A stretch of DNA of 64,000 nt from NCBI RefSeq assembly GCF_041914405.1, contig NZ_JAYSDK010000032.1, forward strand, positions 1-64,000. Reading direction: 5' to 3'. The notes beneath the pieces are model-generated. The model was not told the DNA's origin. It worked only from the letters and a program-made list of their open reading frames with translations, and did no database searches. Positions 34,677 through 42,150 of this stretch are shown here, one piece after another. This DNA is from Zoogloea sp041914405 (GTDB lineage: Bacteria; Pseudomonadota; Gammaproteobacteria; Burkholderiales; Rhodocyclaceae). Numbering within the stretch: the first letter of the stretch is position 1; every line of letters starts with the position of its first letter. A program made the position numbers and the translations under genes.

Positions 34677-35710
34677 ACCTGCGCCCGGAACAGCTCGCAG
34701 CCCAACTCGACAAGCCCCTTTCCCCGCTCTACCTGCTGCACGGCAACGAGCCCCTGCTGGTGCTCGAAGCCGGCGACGCGATCCGAGCCGCCGCCCGCAA
34801 GCAGGGGTACGAGGAACGTGAAGTGCTGGTGGCAGGCCAGGGCTTCCGCTGGGAGTCCCTGCAAGCAGCCGCCGGCAACCTGTCCCTGTTCGGCGCCAGC
34901 AAGCTGGTGGACCTGCGCATCCCCAACGGCAAGCCCGGCCGCGACGGCGGCGAGGCGCTGCAGCGCTACGCACGCAATCTCGACGACGGCGTCGTCACCC
35001 TCATCACGCTGCCCGAGATGGACTGGGCAACCCGCAAATCCGCCTGGTTCGTCGCCCTAGCCGAGGCCGGCGTAGCGGTCGAGCTCAATGCACCCGAGCG
35101 GGAACGCCTTCCGGAATGGATCGCGCTGCGCCTCAACCGCCAGCAGCAGAAAGCAGATCCAGACGCGCTGAACTTCATTGCCGAACACGTGGAGGGCAAC
35201 CTGCTCGCCGCCCACCAGGAAATCCTAAAACTGGGCCTGCTCCACCCTCCCGGGCAACTGAACCTGGAAACAGTGCGCGACGCGGTACTCAACGTGGCTC
35301 GCTACGACGTGGACAAACTGCGCCAGGCCCTTCTGGAGGGTGACGCCGGCCGGTGTGCTCGCCTGCTGGAAGGTCTCAAGGGCGAAGGCGAAGCACCGCC
35401 GCTGGTGCTATGGACGCTGGCCAACGAGATTCGCACCCTCGCCAACCTCCGCCTCGGCCTGGATGAAGGCCAGCCCCTACCGAACCTCCTGAAGGCCGAG
35501 CGCGTCTACGAAGAACGCCGCAAGCAGGCCATCCAGCGTGCCCTGCCGCGCTTGAACTCCGCCATTCTGCGCACGTCGATCTTGCACGCCGCCAAAATTG
35601 ACAGGATGATCAAGGGTCTAGCCAGCGGCGACGTATGGGATGAATTCCTCCAGTTGTGCCTGCGCCTCACCCGCGCCACAGCCGCCCAACAAGCCCCGGC
35701 CCGGCGCTGA
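34673..35710 (+). CDS. holA: DNA polymerase III subunit delta
   Basis: HolA is the clamp-opening subunit of the clamp loader. The 345-residue protein starts at a GTG (34673) overlapping the lptE stop (GTGA) and shows PLYLLHGNEPLLVLEAGDAI, the SLFGASKLVDLR block and WTLANEIRTLANLR. Its partner DnaX is also encoded in this window. Confidence 0.96.
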   Translation: MNLRPEQLAAQLDKPLSPLYLLHGNEPLLVLEAGDAIRAAARKQGYEEREVLVAGQGFRWESLQAAAGNLSLFGASKLVDLRIPNGKPGRDGGEALQRYARNLDDGVVTLITLPEMDWATRKSAWFVALAEAGVAVELNAPERERLPEWIALRLNRQQQKADPDALNFIAEHVEGNLLAAHQEILKLGLLHPPGQLNLETVRDAVLNVARYDVDKLRQALLEGDAGRCARLLEGLKGEGEAPPLVLWTLANEIRTLANLRLGLDEGQPLPNLLKAERVYEERRKQAIQRALPRLNSAILRTSILHAAKIDRMIKGLASGDVWDEFLQLCLRLTRATAAQQAPARR

Positions 35711-35744
35711 GCCCCGCGCCACCAACCGAGACGAGACGACGAAG

Positions 35745-37022
35745 ATGGACATCAAGACCTACATGCAGACCGTCGGTCGCCAAGCCCGCGCTGCATCGCG
35801 CGGCGTGGCCGCCGCCTCCACCGATGCCAAGAACAAGGCCCTCCTCGCGATGGCCGCCGAGATCCGCGCACGCAAGGCAGAACTCGCTGCAGCCAACCGC
35901 CAGGACCTCGAAGAAGCCCGTGCCAACGGCCTCGAGCCGGCAATGATCGACCGCCTGACCTTGTCCGACAAAGGCATCGAAGCGATGGCCGTCGGCCTGG
36001 AGCAAGTTGCTGCGCTGCCTGACCCGGTCGGCGAGATGACAGATCTCAAGCGCCGCCCGTCCGGCATCACCGTCGGCAAGATGCGCGTGCCGCTGGGCGT
36101 CATCGGCATCATCTACGAAGCCCGCCCCAACGTCACCGCCGACGCTGCCGCCCTGTGCCTGAAGTCCGGCAACGCGGCAATCCTGCGCGGGGGCAAGGAA
36201 GCCCTGCACTCCAACCAGGCGATCGCCGCCTGCGTACGTGCCGGCCTCGCTGCCGCCGGCCTGCCGGAAGCAGCCATCCAGGTCGTCGAAACAACCGACC
36301 GCGCCGCGGTCGGTGAGCTCATCACGATGCCCGAGTTCGTGGACGTCATCGTGCCCCGCGGCGGCAAGGGCCTCATCGAACGCATCTCCAACGAAGCCCG
36401 CGTGCCGGTGATCAAGCACCTGGACGGCAACTGCCACGTATATGTGGACGAATTCGCCGATCCGGCCAAGGCCCTCGCCATCGTCGAAAATGCCAAGACC
36501 CAGCGCTACGGTACCTGCAACACCACCGAATCTCTGCTGGTGGACGCCAGCGTGGCCCGCGCCCAACTCCCCGCCATTGGCACCATGCTGGCCAGCAAGG
36601 GGGTCGAGTTGCGCGCCTGTCCGACCTCCCTCGCCATCCTGCGCGAAGCCGGCATTGCCGACACCCAGCTCAAGACTGCTTCGGAATCGGACTGGAGCGA
36701 GGAATTCCTCGCACCGATCATCGCCATCAAGGTCGTTGACGGACTAGACGAGGCTATTGCCCACATCAACACCCATTCGTCCCAGCACACCGAAGCCATC
36801 GTCACCGAGAACTACACCCGTGCAATGCGCTTCTTGCGAGAAGTGGACTCATCCTCGGTAATGATCAACGCCTCGACCCGCTTTGCCGACGGCTTCGAAT
36901 ATGGTCTCGGCGCGGAAATCGGCATTTCCACGGACAAGATCCACGCCCGCGGCCCAGTCGGCCTCGAAGGGCTGACCAGCCAGAAGTGGATCGTTTTCGG
37001 TGAGGGGCAAGTCCGCGCCTGA
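35745..37022 (+). CDS. proA: Gamma-glutamyl phosphate reductase
   Basis: ProA reduces gamma-glutamyl phosphate to glutamate semialdehyde with NADPH in proline synthesis. The 425-residue protein has the PLGVIGIIYEARPNVTADAA block, the IVPRGGKGLIERIS segment, and the catalytic cysteine in RYGTCNTTESLLV. The ATG at 35745 gives the normal N-terminus (MDIKTYMQTVGRQARAASRG); longer frames overlap holA. A strong terminator follows. Confidence 0.97.
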   Translation: MDIKTYMQTVGRQARAASRGVAAASTDAKNKALLAMAAEIRARKAELAAANRQDLEEARANGLEPAMIDRLTLSDKGIEAMAVGLEQVAALPDPVGEMTDLKRRPSGITVGKMRVPLGVIGIIYEARPNVTADAAALCLKSGNAAILRGGKEALHSNQAIAACVRAGLAAAGLPEAAIQVVETTDRAAVGELITMPEFVDVIVPRGGKGLIERISNEARVPVIKHLDGNCHVYVDEFADPAKALAIVENAKTQRYGTCNTTESLLVDASVARAQLPAIGTMLASKGVELRACPTSLAILREAGIADTQLKTASESDWSEEFLAPIIAIKVVDGLDEAIAHINTHSSQHTEAIVTENYTRAMRFLREVDSSSVMINASTRFADGFEYGLGAEIGISTDKIHARGPVGLEGLTSQKWIVFGEGQVRA

Positions 37023-37066
37023 TCCAGATAATACCCACCGGCGGCCCCCTCGGCCGGAAAGCAGAG

Positions 37067-37105
37067 CGCCCGTTCCAATCGCCCCGTGCATTGAACGGGC
37101 GTTTT
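37067..37105 (+). terminator. Terminator after proA
   Basis: CGCCCGTTC and GAACGGGCG make a perfect 9-bp stem around a 17-base loop and are followed by TTTT. It lies 45 bases after the proA stop and closes the leuS-lptE-holA-proA run. Confidence 0.82.
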
Positions 37106-37436
37106 CACATACAGGCAAAATTGCTCCACCCGCGCCCTTCTCAATCCCGCCCACCTGTCCCGCCGCCATTCCCTTCCAGCACCCAGAAATACACCGCTAC
37201 ACGCGGGAAATGGGCGTACTGACAGGTCTTTCCATAAAGCCCCTCCCTCGTCCGCAACGACAGTGATCCACTCCCGAATCGGCAAAGCCGGCCGGCAGAT
37301 TCGCGCCCCCGTTTCCGGGAAACGGACTTGGCTAATCTACCCATACAAATGAACTATCGGAGCTGGACAAACTAGCCCCAGCCTGACATTCCCGCCCCAC
37401 TTGCCGCAGCACAAAAGCCGGGCGCACAATCCGGGC
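37106..37436. other. Intergenic stretch between proA and the alkyltransferase gene
   Basis: About 330 bases with no convincing gene, RNA or repeat. Base composition drops here compared with proA and stays lower through ybaK. Small open frames in it have no recognisable content. Confidence 0.5.
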
Positions 37437-38009
37437 ATGCCTTTCCCTCTTTCACACAGCAGCGGGGCGCCAGTCCCGCAGCTTGCCGCCGTCATGCCAA
37501 CACCATTCTCCAGGATCGGTGTCAGCACACTCGACGGATATATCAGCCATATCGCCTTCCTGCCAACCGATCATCCACTGCAATCCCCTCGCAATGCGCT
37601 GGCCGAAAAGTGCTGCACGCAAATCGAGCGCTATGCACAAGACCCCGACACCCGATTTGACCTGCCACTGCTCATTCAGGGGAGCCTGTATCGCCGCCGG
37701 ATCTGGGCTGCCATCGTAGCCATTCCTCGCGGGCAGACACGCACCTATGGGGACATCGCAAAAGACATTCGGAGTATTCCACGCGCCGTCGGCCAAGCCT
37801 GCGGCGACAATCCCTTTCCCCTCGTCATTCCGTGCCACCGGGTTGTCACAACTGTCAGCATCGGTGGCTTTGCCCACAATCGGAATGGCTTCCTGATCGA
37901 CATCAAACGCTGGCTATTGATCCACGAAGGAAATGCCGACCCTCTCGGAGAAATTCAGCGCAATCTCTTCGAAACTCCACCGAATTTGCCCGGTCAACCC
38001 ACCGCGTGA
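37437..38009 (+). CDS. ogt: Methylated-DNA-[protein]-cysteine S-methyltransferase (Ogt/MGMT family)
   Basis: The enzyme removes alkyl groups from O6-alkylguanine by transferring them to its own cysteine. The active site PCHRVV is intact, preceded by the DNA-recognition helix (SIPRAVGQACGDNPFPLVI) and the RIWAAIVAIPRGQTRTYGDIA block, and followed by GFLIDIKRWLL. The ATG at 37437 gives 190 residues; an ATG at 37494 would cut into the N-terminal strand (QLAAVMPTPFSRIGVST), so the longer form is preferred. No clear ribosome-binding site is present. GC content is visibly lower than in proA or holA. Confidence 0.88.
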   Translation: MPFPLSHSSGAPVPQLAAVMPTPFSRIGVSTLDGYISHIAFLPTDHPLQSPRNALAEKCCTQIERYAQDPDTRFDLPLLIQGSLYRRRIWAAIVAIPRGQTRTYGDIAKDIRSIPRAVGQACGDNPFPLVIPCHRVVTTVSIGGFAHNRNGFLIDIKRWLLIHEGNADPLGEIQRNLFETPPNLPGQPTA

Positions 38010-38036
38010 TCCACGATTCCTTTCTCTCGAAAAGCC

Positions 38037-38528
38037 ATGTCCCGCCAAGAGCATAATGCACCGGAAACACCGGCCACCCGTTTCCTGCGCCAGCACAAGA
38101 TGGCCTTCTCCACCCACCTATACACCTATGAAGAACACGGTGGCACCCGCGTTTCCGCGCGCGAACTGAATGTCCCAGAGCACGCCGTGGTCAAGACTCT
38201 GGTGATGGAAAACGAAGCGCACCAACCCCTGATCATATTGATGCATGGCGACCGCAAGGTTTCAACGAAAGAACTGGCAAGGCAGGCCGGCCACAAACAG
38301 ATAAGCCCTTGCGACCCTGCTGTCGCACAGCGCCATACCGGCTATCTCGTGGGCGGCACATCTCCATTCGGTACAAAGAAGACGCTGCCGGTCTTTATGG
38401 AAAACAGCATCCTCGATCTGCCCCTGATTTATATCAATGGAGGCCGCCGTGGTTTTCTCGTAGGGGTTCACCCCCATGATCTGCTGCAAATACTCCGCCC
38501 CAAGCTCGTCAGCGTGGCCCTGGAATAA
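38037..38528 (+). CDS. ybaK: Cys-tRNA(Pro)/Cys-tRNA(Cys) deacylase YbaK
   Basis: YbaK-type proteins hydrolyse mischarged Cys-tRNA(Pro). The 163-residue protein shows PATRFLRQHKMAFSTHLYTY, the AVVKTLVMENEAH strand with the conserved Lys, and GYLVGGTSPFGTKKTLPVFM, the GTSPFG motif of the YbaK/EbsC branch. It is 27 bases after the alkyltransferase gene and shares its lower GC content. Confidence 0.94.
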   Translation: MSRQEHNAPETPATRFLRQHKMAFSTHLYTYEEHGGTRVSARELNVPEHAVVKTLVMENEAHQPLIILMHGDRKVSTKELARQAGHKQISPCDPAVAQRHTGYLVGGTSPFGTKKTLPVFMENSILDLPLIYINGGRRGFLVGVHPHDLLQILRPKLVSVALE

Positions 38529-38543
38529 ATGGAAATAAAACAC

Positions 38544-38571
38544 TTGCCAAATCACGGGAAAATGGTGGCAA
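38544..38571. repeat. TTGCCA/TGGCAA dyad in AT-rich DNA upstream of the H-NS-like gene
   Basis: TTGCCA (38544-38549) and TGGCAA (38566-38571) are inverted copies 16 bases apart in the AT-rich 140-base gap between ybaK and the H-NS-like gene. It could be an operator or an autoregulatory site, but no known regulator consensus is matched. Confidence 0.35.
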
Positions 38572-38668
38572 AATAAGACAGATAATAAATATCCTACAAG
38601 ACGGCACCGCATAACAGCCGCGCCACATCAACTGCAGCCCAGCTCCAAGCTGAAGGAAAGAAAACGCC

Positions 38669-39052
38669 ATGGACATCTCCTCGCTCTCCCTTGCCGAATT
38701 GCGTCGCCTTCAAGGCAAAGTCGAAACCGAAATCCGGCGCCGCTCCGACTCCGCCAAGAAAGATCTGCTGAAGCGCATGCAGAAGCTGGCCGCCGAGCAC
38801 GGCATGAGTCTGACTGAAGTCATCGGTCAGGAAAATCAGGAAAAGGCCGCCCCGGCCCCCAAGAAAGCCGCCGCAAAGCCAGCCAAGAAGGCTGCCGCAA
38901 AGCCGGCTTCTGTAATCAAGTTCCGCCACCCGGAAAATGCCGCTATCGGCTGGACCGGCCATGGCCGCAAGCCTCAGTGGGTCATCGATTGGCTCGCTCA
39001 AGGCAAGCCTCTCGACGAATTGCGCGCCGAAGCGCCCGTCACCTCTGCGTGA
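38669..39052 (+). CDS. hns: H-NS family histone-like nucleoid-structuring protein
   Basis: The 127-residue protein has the N-terminal oligomerisation helices (LSLAELRRLQGKVETEIRRR), a basic Ala/Lys/Pro linker (two KPAKKAAAKPA-like units) and a C-terminal DNA-binding domain with the core W-[ST]-G-x-G-R-x-P-x-W (GWTGHGRKPQWVIDWL), the betaproteobacterial H-NS form. H-NS silences AT-rich DNA; the AT-rich gap upstream suggests autoregulation. A GAAAG-type ribosome-binding site precedes the ATG. Confidence 0.93.
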   Translation: MDISSLSLAELRRLQGKVETEIRRRSDSAKKDLLKRMQKLAAEHGMSLTEVIGQENQEKAAPAPKKAAAKPAKKAAAKPASVIKFRHPENAAIGWTGHGRKPQWVIDWLAQGKPLDELRAEAPVTSA

Positions 39053-39076
39053 TTGTCGGCCGGGTTTGCCGCAGCC

Positions 39077-39472
39077 TCAATGTGGCAAACCCGCTGTCGG
39101 AGCCCGCGCCGGCGGCTCCAGTCCATTGCGGCCGCGTTCGATGAAGACGCCTACGCGCTTCACGTCTTTCATTACCCCGATCTTCGCAATGGCGAGCTTG
39201 ACCCACGGCGCGCCGAATTCATCGAACAGCAAACTCACGATGAATTCACCGAGCGTTTCGATCAGATTGAATTGGCGAACAGCCAGTTCATTGCGAATTC
39301 GCTCGATCACCTTCGCATAATCGATGGTATCGGCAATATCATCATGTTCGGCTGCCGCATCGGGCACCCCGAACGTAAGATTCAGCTCCAGGGTCTGGTC
39401 GGCCACCCTTTCACGAGGATAAATGCCGACACGGGATTTCACCCGCAATGCCTCGATAAAAATAAAATCCAT
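39077..39472 (-). CDS. folB: Dihydroneopterin aldolase
   Basis: FolB acts in folate synthesis, cleaving dihydroneopterin. The 131-residue protein starts MDFIFIEALRVKSRVGIYPR (family: L-x-V-x-x-x-I-G-I) and has TIDYAKVIERIRNELA and the active-site glutamate region FNLIETLGEFIVSLL. The last 15 or so residues are a variable tail. It is divergent from plsY and convergent with the H-NS-like gene. Confidence 0.94.
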   Translation of the reverse strand: MDFIFIEALRVKSRVGIYPRERVADQTLELNLTFGVPDAAAEHDDIADTIDYAKVIERIRNELAVRQFNLIETLGEFIVSLLFDEFGAPWVKLAIAKIGVMKDVKRVGVFIERGRNGLEPPARAPTAGLPH

Positions 39473-39522
39473 CGTTCGTCCCAGCTAGAATGGCGCCAAC
39501 CTTAGTCAGCGCCTGAAATCAC

Positions 39523-40134
39523 ATGCAACTCGCGCTTCTGCTCATCGCCGCCTATCTTCTCGGCTCCGTCCCCTTTGCCGTCGTCGTGTCCCGCCTTTTC
39601 GGAATGGCCGACCCACGCACTTACGGCTCCGGCAATCCCGGCGCAACCAATGTCCTGCGCAGCGGCAACAAACTTGCCGCTGCCCTGACACTGCTCGGCG
39701 ACGCCTTCAAGGGCTGGCTGGCCGTTTCACTGGCGACCGCCCTCGCCGGCACCTGGGGGCTGGGTACGACGGCGATCGCCGCAGCCGGCCTGGCTGCCTT
39801 CCTCGGTCACGTCTTCCCGATCTTCCTCGGCTTCAAGGGTGGCAAAGGTGTCGCCACCGCCGCCGGCGTCCTCCTCGGCGCGAGCGGCTGGCTGGGGCTC
39901 GCGACTACCGGCGTATGGCTGCTCGTCGCCTTCACCTTCCGCTACTCATCCCTGGCTGCCCTCAGTGCCGCACTGGCCGCACCGCTGCTGAGCATCCTGC
40001 TGGACCTCGGCGACACCTGGGCCATCGCCATCGGCGGCATGTCTGCCCTGCTGATCTGGCGCCACAAGGACAATATCAAGCGCCTGCTTGCAGGCCAGGA
40101 AGGGCGCATCGGCAGCAAGAAGAAGTCGGCCTGA
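39523..40134 (+). CDS. plsY: Acyl-phosphate:glycerol-3-phosphate acyltransferase PlsY
   Basis: PlsY makes lysophosphatidic acid, the start of phospholipid synthesis. The 203-residue protein has five hydrophobic segments and the three conserved cytoplasmic motifs: YLLGSVPFAVVVSRLFG, DPRTYGSGNPGATNVLRSG and HVFPIFLGFKGGKGVATA. Divergent folB-plsY is a common arrangement. Confidence 0.97.
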   Translation: MQLALLLIAAYLLGSVPFAVVVSRLFGMADPRTYGSGNPGATNVLRSGNKLAAALTLLGDAFKGWLAVSLATALAGTWGLGTTAIAAAGLAAFLGHVFPIFLGFKGGKGVATAAGVLLGASGWLGLATTGVWLLVAFTFRYSSLAALSAALAAPLLSILLDLGDTWAIAIGGMSALLIWRHKDNIKRLLAGQEGRIGSKKKSA

Positions 40135-40146
40135 GGCCACGACGGC

Positions 40147-41181
40147 TCAAGCAGCGACCGGCGGCACGATTTCCTGCAGGCTCCAGCGGGGCCTGACCGC
40201 AAAACGGCCGCTCCCGTCGCCCCCCTGCTCGCCAGCGGCAAAACGCAAGGCACCGGCAAACGCGATCATTGCCCCGTTGTCGGTGCACAGCTCAAACTCT
40301 GGGTAATACACGCACGCCTTGCGCTTGGCTGCCGCAGCATCCAGCTGGGCCCGCAAGACTTGGTTGGCGCCAACCCCACCAGCCACCACCAACTGCTTCA
40401 AACCCGTGTGGCGCAAGGCGGCCATCGACTTTGCAACGAGGACATCCACCGCCGCGGCCTGGAACTCGGCGGCCAGGTCAGCCTTGTCCTCTTCGCGGAA
40501 ATCCTGGGCTGTCGCTGCCGTCAGCACCGCCGTCTTCAACCCGCTGAAGCTGAAATCGAAATCCTTGCTGTGCAGCATCGGGCGCGGCAGTTTGAAACGA
40601 CCGGGCGTCCCCTGCAAGGCGAGCTTCGCGAGCGCCGGCCCGCCGGGATAGCCCAAGCCAATGAGCTTGGCCGTCTTGTCGAAAGCCTCGCCGGCCGCAT
40701 CATCAACGGTCTCACCAAGCAATACGTAATCGCCGACGCCGGCCACCCGCATCAGCTGGGTATGCCCACCGGAAACCAACAGCGCAACGAATGGGAAGGT
40801 CGGAGGATTAGCTGACAGCAGCGGCGACAGCAAATGCCCTTCCAGGTGATGCACCGGCAGCACCGGCACCTCCAACGCAACACCGAGGGCTTCGGCCACA
40901 CTCGCACCAACCAGCAGCGCCCCGGCCAGCCCCGGCCCCGCCGTATAGGCGATCGCATCGAGATCACCGAGCGTCAGCCCTGCGGCCTCCAGGGTCTCCC
41001 GCAACAGCAGCGGCAGGCGCCGGATATGGTCACGGGAGGCCAGTTCCGGCACCACGCCGCCGTAAGCCGCATGGAGATCGATTTGGGAGTGCAGGCGATG
41101 AGCCAGCAGCACGCCCTTGGCGGTGTCGTAGATCGCGACGCCGGTCTCGTCACAGGAAGATTCGATACCCAGAACAAGCAT
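40147..41181 (-). CDS. tsaD: tRNA threonylcarbamoyladenosine transferase TsaD
   Basis: TsaD makes the universal t6A37 modification of tRNAs reading ANN codons. The 344-residue ASKHA-fold protein begins MLVLGIESSCDETGVAIYD, has the iron/zinc-binding HHLEGH motif (VLPVHHLEGHLLSP) and the SGGHTQLM and VAGGVGANQ nucleotide loops. It is convergent with plsY and divergent from rpsU, the conserved tsaD-rpsU divergence. Confidence 0.98.
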   Translation of the reverse strand: MLVLGIESSCDETGVAIYDTAKGVLLAHRLHSQIDLHAAYGGVVPELASRDHIRRLPLLLRETLEAAGLTLGDLDAIAYTAGPGLAGALLVGASVAEALGVALEVPVLPVHHLEGHLLSPLLSANPPTFPFVALLVSGGHTQLMRVAGVGDYVLLGETVDDAAGEAFDKTAKLIGLGYPGGPALAKLALQGTPGRFKLPRPMLHSKDFDFSFSGLKTAVLTAATAQDFREEDKADLAAEFQAAAVDVLVAKSMAALRHTGLKQLVVAGGVGANQVLRAQLDAAAAKRKACVYYPEFELCTDNGAMIAFAGALRFAAGEQGGDGSGRFAVRPRWSLQEIVPPVAA

Positions 41182-41243
41182 TGCGAGACCCGCAGAAAAA
41201 CCCGGATTTTAACCCGTGGCGCACAACAAAGCGAAAAGTGGAC

Positions 41244-41272
41244 TTGGTAGACCCTGACGACTTGGTTATACT
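41244..41272 (+). promoter_or_regulatory. Sigma-70 promoter of the rpsU-yqeY-dnaG-rpoD operon
   Basis: TTGGTA (41244-41249) and TATACT (41267-41272) are separated by exactly 17 bases, about 40 bases upstream of the rpsU ATG. Both hexamers are close to consensus. Confidence 0.8.
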
Positions 41273-41312
41273 CTTATTCTTTCCGTCCAAAGAATTTTCA
41301 AGGAAGCACGCA

Positions 41313-41525
41313 ATGCCGGGTATCCGCGTCAAAGAAAACGAGCCGTTTGAAGTTGCCATCCGCCGCTTCAAGCGCACCATCGAAAAAGTGGGCCTGCTGC
41401 CCGAACTCCGCTCCCGCGAGTTCTACGAGAAGCCGACCGCCGAGCGCAAGCGCAAGCTGGCTGCTGCGGTCAAGCGCCATCACAAGCGCCTCCGCAGCCA
41501 GACCCTGCCCCCGAAGATGTACTAA
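41313..41525 (+). CDS. rpsU: Small ribosomal subunit protein bS21
   Basis: bS21 is a 30S protein needed for translation initiation. The 70-residue basic protein (MPGIRVKENEPFEVAIRRFK, ending HHKRLRSQTLPPKMY) matches the family over its full length. AAGGAAG precedes the ATG at 41313. It opens the macromolecular synthesis operon. Confidence 0.97.
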   Translation: MPGIRVKENEPFEVAIRRFKRTIEKVGLLPELRSREFYEKPTAERKRKLAAAVKRHHKRLRSQTLPPKMY

Positions 41526-41554
41526 GCAACACCCGCGAGTACACGCTTCCCGAT

Positions 41555-41595
41555 CGCCACGCGATACGCGCTTCTGCGCGAGCGCGTGGCGTTTG
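41555..41595 (+). terminator. Internal hairpin between rpsU and yqeY (partial terminator)
   Basis: CGCCACGCG (41555-41563) and CGCGTGGCG (41583-41591) form a perfect 9-bp stem followed by TTTG. A leaky terminator after rpsU is known in the E. coli operon and lets rpsU be expressed above dnaG and rpoD; the same role is inferred here. Confidence 0.6.
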
Positions 41596-41663
41596 TGCTT
41601 TTCCGTTACGCCGAACATTCACGGCGCGACCGGCCTCCGGGCCGTCTCCAGCAAGGAACCCCC

Positions 41664-42110
41664 ATGTCTCTCAAGGTCCGCATCAGCGACGACATGAAGG
41701 CCGCCATGCGCGCGAAGGAAACCGCCCGCCTGTCCGCCCTTCGCCTACTTCTAGCCGCCATCAAGCAAAAGGAAGTGGATGAGCGCATCGAGCTGGACGA
41801 CGCTGCGGTGATTGCCGTCGTGGACAAGATGCTCAAGCAGCGCCGTGACTCCGTGGCCCAGTACGAGGGCGCCCAGCGCTTCGATCTGGCCAGCGCAGAG
41901 CGCTTCGAGATCGAGGTGCTGACCGCCTACAAGCCTGCCGGCATGAGCACCGAACAGATCGTCGCGATCATCGACGAGGCGGTCGCAAGCACCGGCGCCA
42001 GCAGCCCGGCCGACATGGGCAAGCTGATGGCAGTCCTCAAGCCGCAACTGGCCGGCAAGGCCGACATGGCCGAGGTCTCCAAACTGGTGAAATCCCGCCT
42101 CGGCAACTAG
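41664..42110 (+). CDS. yqeY: GatB/YqeY domain-containing protein
   Basis: The 148-residue helical protein resembles the tRNA-binding C-terminal domain of GatB. Blocks seen are MSLKVRISDDMKAAMRAKET, LSALRLLLAAIKQKEVDER, and DMGKLMAVLKPQLAGKADM. Function is not settled. AAGGA precedes the ATG at 41664. It lies between rpsU and dnaG, its usual place in beta- and gammaproteobacteria lacking an enteric-type gap. Confidence 0.94.
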   Translation: MSLKVRISDDMKAAMRAKETARLSALRLLLAAIKQKEVDERIELDDAAVIAVVDKMLKQRRDSVAQYEGAQRFDLASAERFEIEVLTAYKPAGMSTEQIVAIIDEAVASTGASSPADMGKLMAVLKPQLAGKADMAEVSKLVKSRLGN

Positions 42111-42150
42111 GATTCATGGGGACGGCGCCCCTGCGCGCCAGCCCTAGATC

